This document shows, in pieces, positions 1-4,018 of a stretch of 7,421 nucleotides of DNA (position 1 is its first letter; each line of letters opens with the position of its first letter). Position numbers and translations under genes: made by a program. Origin of the DNA: an uncultured Bacteroidales bacterium (GTDB lineage: Bacteria; Bacteroidota; Bacteroidia; Bacteroidales; UBA932); contig CAJOMB010000084.1 of NCBI GenBank assembly GCA_905235615.1, positions 1 to 7,421 of the forward strand. Direction: 5' to 3'. Under the pieces are notes generated by a model that had not been told where the DNA came from, did no database searches, and saw only the letters and a list, made by a program, of their open reading frames with translations.

Positions 1-168
1 CGTTACGGACCGAAGGGCCGTAAAAGGGAGGAGTCAGGCGCAAAGCGACCGGGTGAGCCCCTTTTTTGGCTGCTGACCGGAGGCACCCCCTGTCCCCGTC
101 AGGGCATACCCGACAACAGGAATGAAACCTGCGCCATCGGCCCCATACCAACCTTGATCGCTAAGTAA
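1..168. other. Left-edge intergenic segment with small hairpins; coding unlikely
   Basis: I see no recognisable gene here. One plus-strand frame is open from the left edge to a TAA at 166-168 (55 codons) and another to a TGA at 74-76. Neither has an identifiable start or family, and the residue mix (rich in Pro, Gly, Arg, Lys) does not resemble a protein I know. There is a hairpin at 3-23 (TTACGG pairing with CCGTAA, further CC/GG pairs around a GAA loop), and a run of six T at 62-67 between GGTGAGCC and GGCTGCTGACC, which can partly pair. This could be the 3' end of an upstream gene plus its terminator, or part of a dispersed intergenic repeat. The window does not distinguish these. Confidence 0.3.
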
Positions 169-192
169 TTGACACACATGCGATTATACAAT

Positions 193-221
193 ATTCCTCG
201 TTCAAAAATTGAACGAGGAAT
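193..221. repeat. Perfect 13-bp inverted repeat with 3-base loop
   Basis: Arms at 193-205 (ATTCCTCGTTCAA) and 209-221 (TTGAACGAGGAAT) are perfect reverse complements around AAA, and one more A-T pair and a G-T pair extend the stem outward. It lies in an AT-rich patch (about 160-260) that contrasts with the GC-rich surroundings. A weaker TGACAA/TTGTCA pair (236-241 and 254-259) follows. It lies 125 bases past the stop of the minus-strand dehydrogenase. It could end that operon, but neither strand has a T-run directly after the stem, so a factor-independent terminator is not well supported. A recombination site, protein-binding palindrome or repeated extragenic palindrome is equally possible. 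Confidence 0.7.
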
Positions 222-286
222 GTGCTGCAAATATATGACAATCAATAAGTTAGTTGTCAAGCCGCGCAGGGTGCAGGCCAGCGCAG

Positions 287-327
287 CGGCAAGCAAACGG
301 CAAGCAAACGGCAAGCAAACGGCAAGC
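287..327. repeat. 11-bp tandem repeat, three copies plus a partial fourth
   Basis: The unit CGGCAAGCAAA occurs perfectly at 287-297, 298-308 and 309-319, then its first eight bases recur at 320-327. The array sits 19-59 bases past the stop codon of the minus-strand short-chain dehydrogenase, outside any supported gene. The unit is not a multiple of three, so copy-number change would shift any frame crossing it, which also argues against coding. Such a short perfect array is a natural site for slipped-strand copy change. No function is evident. Confidence 0.85.
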
Positions 328-345
328 GCCAACCCCCAACCCGTT

Positions 346-1155
346 TTAAGCCTTTTTCCGGCCGGTGAAGTGATCCATCACGGTATAAAGGCCGCAGATG
401 TCTCCGAAGAGGAAGTTGAACCAGCTGTGCGGGAAGATGCCCTGCATGAGGCGGATGAAGTGCGAGGGGAAGTTGATGCCCCGGTAGCCCAGGTCCAGCT
501 CGATGGCCCTGAGGGCCTTTCGGGCCACTTCCTCCGGCGGCAGGATGCGGAAGAAGGAACGGATGCCGTCAAACATGCCCGTATTGATGAAGTACGGGGC
601 GACGGTGGTCACCTTCACGGGGCTCTTCTCCCGTTCCATCTCGATACGCAGGCTCTCGCTCCAGCCAATAGCCGCCCACTTGGCAGCGGCGTACAGGCTC
701 ATCTTGGGCAGGGCCAGCATACCGGCCGATGAAGTGATGTTGCAGATGTGCCCCACCCCGCGGGAACGCATGTCACCAATGAATCGGAGCGTCACGTACA
801 TGGCGCCCTTGGCGTCGATGTCCATGGTGAGGTCGATGTCCCGGTCTGTCTGCTCGGCAAAAATTTTGTTGTTGGTGATGATGCCGGCGTTGTTGATGAG
901 GATATCCACATCGCCGCAGGCGGCTTTGGTGGCCGATGCGGCTTCATCGACGGAAGCGGGGCTGGAGATATCGGCCTTGAAACCCTTGACGGAGCCTAAG
1001 GAAGAGAGTTCCTGGACGGTGGCGGCGATGGCGGCCTCGTTGATGTCCCAGACAATCACCCGGGCGGCCCCCTTCTCCAAGCAGCGGCGGGCCATGATTT
1101 TGCCTATCCCGGAGCATCCTCCGGTGATAAGTACGGTTCTATTTTGAATTTTCAT
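346..1155 (-). CDS. Short-chain dehydrogenase/reductase, SDR16C-like (retinol/steroid dehydrogenase type)
   Basis: This 269-residue classical SDR is predicted to interconvert an alcohol and a carbonyl using NAD(H). The nucleotide-binding motif TGGCSGIG is at residues 11-18. Asp37 after beta-strand 2 favours NAD over NADP. NNAG is at 88-91, and the catalytic Ser142, Tyr155 and Lys159 (YAAAK) have the usual 13- and 4-residue spacing. At the fourth tetrad position, normally Asn in a VN-x-x-G context, this protein has Asp114 (DIDAKG). The Cys in the first motif and the hydrophobic C-terminal part (about 230-269, ending in MDHFTGRKK) resemble eukaryotic SDR16C enzymes such as RDH10, DHRS3 and HSD17B11, which act on retinoids, sterols or lipids. 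The bacterial substrate is unknown. The ATG lies 3 bp after the stop of the aldehyde dehydrogenase, so the two are surely cotranscribed. Family is secure; substrate is inference. Confidence 0.92.
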   Translation of the reverse strand: MKIQNRTVLITGGCSGIGKIMARRCLEKGAARVIVWDINEAAIAATVQELSSLGSVKGFKADISSPASVDEAASATKAACGDVDILINNAGIITNNKIFAEQTDRDIDLTMDIDAKGAMYVTLRFIGDMRSRGVGHICNITSSAGMLALPKMSLYAAAKWAAIGWSESLRIEMEREKSPVKVTTVAPYFINTGMFDGIRSFFRILPPEEVARKALRAIELDLGYRGINFPSHFIRLMQGIFPHSWFNFLFGDICGLYTVMDHFTGRKKA

Positions 1156-1158
1156 AGT

Positions 1159-2556
1159 TTATTTTGCGCTCAAAAGGAGCATTTTCTTGATGATGGGGAA
1201 CAGCTTGTAGGGCATGTAGCGGAACTTGAGGTCTATCCAAGTGGGGCTTTTGATTACGGAGCGCTCGTGGCTGAAGGCCAGGAAACTGCGCTCGGAATGA
1301 TAGTTGCCCATGCCGGAATTGCCCACCCCGCCAAAGGGAATCTTGCTGTTGGCAATGTGCATGATGGTGTCGTTGATGCAGGCGCCTCCGGAGGTGGTCC
1401 GGCCGATGATGTCCCAGCCATCGGCCCCCTTGCCAAAGTAGTAGAAGGCCAGGGGCTTCTCGCGGGAAGTGACGAATTTCACCACTTCGCTGCGGTCCTT
1501 GAAGGTGAGGATGGGGAAGATGGGGCCGAAGATTTCCTCCTGCATCACGGGCGCATCAGGGGAAACGCCGTCTAAGAGGGTGGGCTCTATCCAGAGCTTA
1601 TCCTTGTCGTAGCGGCCTCCGGCGATGATTTTTCCATCGGCCAGGTAGCCGGTAAGGCGGTCAAAGGCGCTTTCCTTCACAATATGGACGAACTTGTCGG
1701 AGTGCTCCGTCCCGTCCGGATACAGCCCGGCCAGTTCCTTCTTGAAGGCCTCCACAAAGGCATCCTTGATGTCCTCGTGCAGGAAAAGGTAGTCCGGAGC
1801 GATGCACGTCTGGCCGCTGTTGAGGCACTTGCCCCAGGCGATGCGGCGGGCGGCAATCTGCAAATCCGCGTCCTTGTCCACGATGCACGGGCTCTTGCCG
1901 CCCAGTTCCAACACCATGGGCGTGAGGTACTGGGCCTGCGCCGCCATGGCGATGCGTCCCAAGGAAGGGCTGCCGGTGAGGAACACCAGGTCGTAACGGT
2001 GCTTGAACAGCTCGCCGTTCACCACACGGTTTCCCTGCACCACGGCCACATATTCCTCAGGGAAGGTATCGGCAATAAAATCCTCGATGACCTTGGAGAT
2101 ATGGGGCACATAGGGGGAAGGTTTCAGGATGGCGGTACATCCGGCCGATATGCACCCCACTAAGGGATTCAGAAGCAGTTGCACGGGATAGTTCCAGGGG
2201 CTCAGGATGAGGGTGCAGCCCAAGGGCTCGCGCACGATATAGCTGGAGGAAGGCTGGCAGGTGAGCGGCGTGGGACGGGAACGGCGACGGGCCCACTTGG
2301 CCGTCTTGGAGATGGCCTCGCCAATCTCTCCGTAAACCAGGCCGATTTCTGTCATGAAGGCTTCCTCGTAACTTTTGTGAAGGTCTTTCCAGAGGGCTTC
2401 GCACAGGGGCTTCTCCCACTTTTTGAGCCCGGCGTTGAAGGCCTTGAGCTGGCTGATGCGCCATTTGACGTCTCTCGTGACGCCGGTGGCAAAGAAGGCC
2501 CTTTGTTTTTCTACGAGCTGCAGAATGCGCTCGGAAGTAGTATTTTCCAATGTCAT
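1159..2556 (-). CDS. Aldehyde dehydrogenase, class 3 (ALDH3) family
   Basis: This 465-residue enzyme is predicted to oxidise an aldehyde to the carboxylate with NAD(P)+. Its length and ending (DLKFRYMPYK at 442-451) fit the short ALDH3 group, which includes fatty-aldehyde dehydrogenases, rather than the roughly 500-residue classes. Visible motifs are PWNYP (120-124, catalytic Asn122), LKPSP (144-148), LTGS (193-196), ELGGKSP with general base Glu217, NSGQTC with nucleophile Cys251, EEIFGP (340-345), and PFGGVGNSGMGNYH (407-420). The C-terminus is hydrophobic and basic, which could hold the enzyme at the membrane. I chose ATG 2554-2556 because a 29-codon in-frame extension to 2643 would cross the Bacteroides-type promoter at 2577-2608. 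First gene of an operon with the downstream SDR, which fits serial oxidation of alcohol to aldehyde to acid. Long-chain substrates are likely but not shown. Confidence 0.95.
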   Translation of the reverse strand: MTLENTTSERILQLVEKQRAFFATGVTRDVKWRISQLKAFNAGLKKWEKPLCEALWKDLHKSYEEAFMTEIGLVYGEIGEAISKTAKWARRRSRPTPLTCQPSSSYIVREPLGCTLILSPWNYPVQLLLNPLVGCISAGCTAILKPSPYVPHISKVIEDFIADTFPEEYVAVVQGNRVVNGELFKHRYDLVFLTGSPSLGRIAMAAQAQYLTPMVLELGGKSPCIVDKDADLQIAARRIAWGKCLNSGQTCIAPDYLFLHEDIKDAFVEAFKKELAGLYPDGTEHSDKFVHIVKESAFDRLTGYLADGKIIAGGRYDKDKLWIEPTLLDGVSPDAPVMQEEIFGPIFPILTFKDRSEVVKFVTSREKPLAFYYFGKGADGWDIIGRTTSGGACINDTIMHIANSKIPFGGVGNSGMGNYHSERSFLAFSHERSVIKSPTWIDLKFRYMPYKLFPIIKKMLLLSAK

Positions 2557-2576
2557 AGTTTTGGTTTTAGTGGGGG

Positions 2577-2608
2577 CAAAGTTAATAAATTTTTTAATTA
2601 CCTGGAAA
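2577..2608 (-). promoter_or_regulatory. Bacteroides-type promoter of the ALDH-SDR operon
   Basis: Read on the minus strand, TAACTTTG (2577-2584) matches the -7 consensus TAnnTTTG. TTTT, three of four bases of the -33 box TTTG, lies 20 bases upstream (2605-2608). The spacer is AT-rich. The -7 box is 20 bases before the ATG at 2556, giving a short leader and fixing that start codon as the likely one. Confidence 0.7.
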
Positions 2609-2669
2609 AGCGCCAGCAGGAGCTGGCCGTTTTTTGTTCCCAAGCTTCAGGTCCCGGATTTGCTGCTGT

Positions 2670-2704
2670 AAAAAAAAGAAGGCAACTCAGCGTGAGTTGC
2701 CTTC
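2670..2704 (-). terminator. Rho-independent terminator after tRNA-Leu
   Basis: A perfect 12-bp stem (GAAGGCAACTCA at 2678-2689 against TGAGTTGCCTTC at 2693-2704) encloses a 3-base loop. On the minus strand it is followed by eight T (complement of A 2670-2677). It starts six bases past the tRNA 3' end and separates the tRNA transcript from the dehydrogenase operon promoter further on. Confidence 0.93.
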
Positions 2705-2709
2705 TCTCG

Positions 2710-2792
2710 TGCGGGTGAGAAGAGTCGAACTTCCACGGGCTAATGCCCACCACCCCCTCAAAGTGGCGTGTCTACCATTTCACCACACCCGC
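2710..2792 (-). tRNA. tRNA-Leu, anticodon GAG
   Basis: The minus strand folds as a complete class-II tRNA of 83 bases. The acceptor stem GCGGGTG/CACCCGC is perfect (2786-2792 with 2711-2717). The D-stem is GTG/CAC with a GGTAGA-containing loop. The anticodon stem is CCACT/GGTGG with one G-T pair and loop TTGAGGG, placing anticodon GAG at 2757-2759. A long variable arm has stem GGGC/GCCC around ATTA, as expected for leucine. The T-arm is GGAAG/CTTCT around TTCGACT. The discriminator base is A at 2710. CCA is not encoded and must be added enzymatically. It reads CUC and CUU codons. It has its own promoter and terminator, so it is a single-gene unit. A different loop register would give TGA (Ser), but that anticodon stem does not pair. 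Confidence 0.95.
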
Positions 2793-2808
2793 AATTGATT
2801 TGGGACTG

Positions 2809-2840
2809 CAAAGATAGAAAGCATTTTTGAATTCCACAAA
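2809..2840 (-). promoter_or_regulatory. Bacteroides-type promoter of tRNA-Leu
   Basis: On the minus strand TTTG (2837-2840), a 20-base spacer, then TATCTTTG (2809-2816) is a full match to the Bacteroidota TTTG-N19-21-TAnnTTTG consensus. Transcription should begin a few bases before the tRNA 5' end at 2792. Confidence 0.85.
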
Positions 2841-2855
2841 CTTTTGCAGGAATTT

Positions 2856-2887
2856 TTTCCAAAGTTCAAATATTCTTCCTATCTTTG
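2856..2887 (+). promoter_or_regulatory. Bacteroides-type promoter of rpsP-rimM-GH2
   Basis: TATCTTTG (2880-2887) matches the -7 consensus exactly. TTTC (2856-2859), three of four bases of the -33 box, lies 20 bases upstream. The leader to the rpsP ATG is about 55 bases, AT-rich just before the start (ATTTAATTATTTAAA) and without a Shine-Dalgarno site, as is usual in this phylum. Confidence 0.75.
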
Positions 2888-2947
2888 CACGCTTTCACGA
2901 GTTGGGAGCAATACGCAAACATTTAATTATTTAAAAACAGATTCACA

Positions 2948-3514
2948 ATGGCTGTTAAAATCAGACTTCAGCGCCACGGAAAGAAGAATTTCGCATTCTT
3001 CCACATTGTAGTGGCGGATTCCCGCGCACCGCGCGACGGTAAATTCATCGAGCAGATTGGTTCCTACAACCCCAACACCAACCCTGCCACCATCGTTCTC
3101 AATGGTGAGAAGGCCCTGGCTTGGCTCAATGTAGGTGCTCAGCCCACTCTTACGGCCCGCCGCATCCTCTCCTATGAGGGTGTTCTCCTCCGCAAGCACC
3201 TGGCAGAAGGTGTTGCCAAGGGTGCCCTTACCGAGGCTCAGGCAGACGCCAAGTTCGCCGCCTGGAAAGAGGCCCGCGACAAGAAGATCGCAGACAAGAA
3301 GGCCGGCATCAAGAATGACGAAATTGCCAAGGCAAAGGCTGCCAAGGCTGCAGAGGCTCAGGTAAACGAGGCTCGCGCCAAGGCTATCGCCGCCAAGAAG
3401 GCCGAGGCTGAACAGGCCGCCGCCAAGGCTGCCGAAGAGGCCGCTGCAGAGGCTGCTCCCGCTGAGGAAGCCGCCGAGGCCCCCGCTGCCGAGGAAGCTC
3501 CTGCCGCCGAGTAA
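2948..3514 (+). CDS. rpsP: 30S ribosomal protein bS16 with long C-terminal tail
   Basis: bS16 binds 16S rRNA in the body of the small subunit and is needed for 30S assembly. Residues 1-85 are the conserved core: MAVKIRLQRHG at the start, then VVADSRAPRDGKFIEQIGSYNP around 21-42, and TARRILSYEG around 69-78. Most bacterial S16 proteins end near here (about 80-90 residues), but this one has 188. The extra 100 residues are Ala/Lys/Glu-rich and probably helical. The first part (about 105-160) is basic or mixed and the end (160-188) is acidic with repeated AEEA/PAAE blocks. Long S16 tails of this composition are known in Bacteroidota. First gene of the plus-strand operon, with rimM 4 bp downstream. 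Confidence 0.97.
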   Translation: MAVKIRLQRHGKKNFAFFHIVVADSRAPRDGKFIEQIGSYNPNTNPATIVLNGEKALAWLNVGAQPTLTARRILSYEGVLLRKHLAEGVAKGALTEAQADAKFAAWKEARDKKIADKKAGIKNDEIAKAKAAKAAEAQVNEARAKAIAAKKAEAEQAAAKAAEEAAAEAAPAEEAAEAPAAEEAPAAE

Positions 3515-3518
3515 GGAG

Positions 3519-4004
3519 ATGCTCTGCATCGGCAAGGTTCTCAAGTCCAACGGGACGGACGGGGAGCTCCTGGTGAGCTTTCTGGATGTAAGCCCTCAGG
3601 ACATAGACCTTCAGGAACCGGTATTCATCGAATTCGATGGACTGCCGGTTCCTTTTTATTTTGAATCCTTCAACCAGCGGGGCAACAGCCGCGCCCTGGT
3701 GCGCCTCACCGGCGTACGCAGCCTCAAAGATGCGGACGAACTGGCCGGAAGCCCCCTCTATGCAGACTATTTTGAAGAGGAAGACGAGGAAGACTTCACC
3801 GGCTGGACGGTCCTGGACCAGGAGGGAAAGCCGATAGGAGCGGTCACCGACCTGGAAGACATTCCCGGCAACACCTGCCTCTGGGTAAGGAAGGCCGACG
3901 GGACGGAAGTCCTTCTTCCTTTCCACGAAGACCTCCTGCTGGAAGCCGATCCTGAAAAACAGATGCTCATCCTTCAGATTCCCGAAGGAATCCTGGATTT
4001 ATAA
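3519..4004 (+). CDS. rimM: 16S rRNA processing / 30S maturation factor RimM
   Basis: RimM is a cytoplasmic assembly factor that helps mature the 30S head. The 161-residue protein has the N-terminal beta-barrel signature IGKVLKSNGTDGEL (4-17), matching the family G-x-I-x-K-x-x-G-x-x-GEL pattern. An acidic linker (FEEEDEEDF, 85-93) leads into a C-terminal PRC-barrel (about 95-161) with GKPIGAVTDL (103-112), LLPFHEDLL (132-140) and PEGILDL (155-161). It is slightly shorter than the usual 165-180 residues but complete. It starts 4 bp after the rpsP stop. The bases between (GGAG) look like a Shine-Dalgarno core but sit too close to the ATG to act as a normal one, so translational coupling is likely. 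The rpsP-rimM pairing is a classical arrangement. Confidence 0.95.
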   Translation: MLCIGKVLKSNGTDGELLVSFLDVSPQDIDLQEPVFIEFDGLPVPFYFESFNQRGNSRALVRLTGVRSLKDADELAGSPLYADYFEEEDEEDFTGWTVLDQEGKPIGAVTDLEDIPGNTCLWVRKADGTEVLLPFHEDLLLEADPEKQMLILQIPEGILDL

Positions 4005-4018
4005 CCAAACTCCCTACT

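Noticed and set aside
169..192. Sigma-70-like promoter (TTGACA then TATACA/TACAAT)
   Set aside because: The spacing is only 10-12 bases, no gene follows, and the phylum uses different promoter boxes.
99..332. Minus-strand 77-codon frame across the palindrome and tandem repeat
   Set aside because: No homology recognised, it crosses both repeats, and it lacks a Bacteroides-type promoter or plausible start context.
150..345. Integron attC-like site
   Set aside because: I looked for paired GTTRRRY/RYYYAAC core boxes around the inverted repeats and found none in the right arrangement. No integrase or cassette genes are present.
169..732. Plus-strand open frame running from the left intergenic region into the SDR gene
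   Set aside because: It spans the palindrome and tandem repeat and is antisense to a well-supported SDR, with no recognisable domain.
2557..2643. 29-codon N-terminal extension of the aldehyde dehydrogenase from an upstream ATG
   Set aside because: It would run through the promoter boxes at 2577-2608, and the family normally starts near the TSERILQLVEKQRAFF block.
2710..2792. tRNA gene as the attachment site of an integrated element
   Set aside because: No integrase gene or repeated tRNA 3' fragment is visible in the window, and flanking genes are housekeeping or metabolic.
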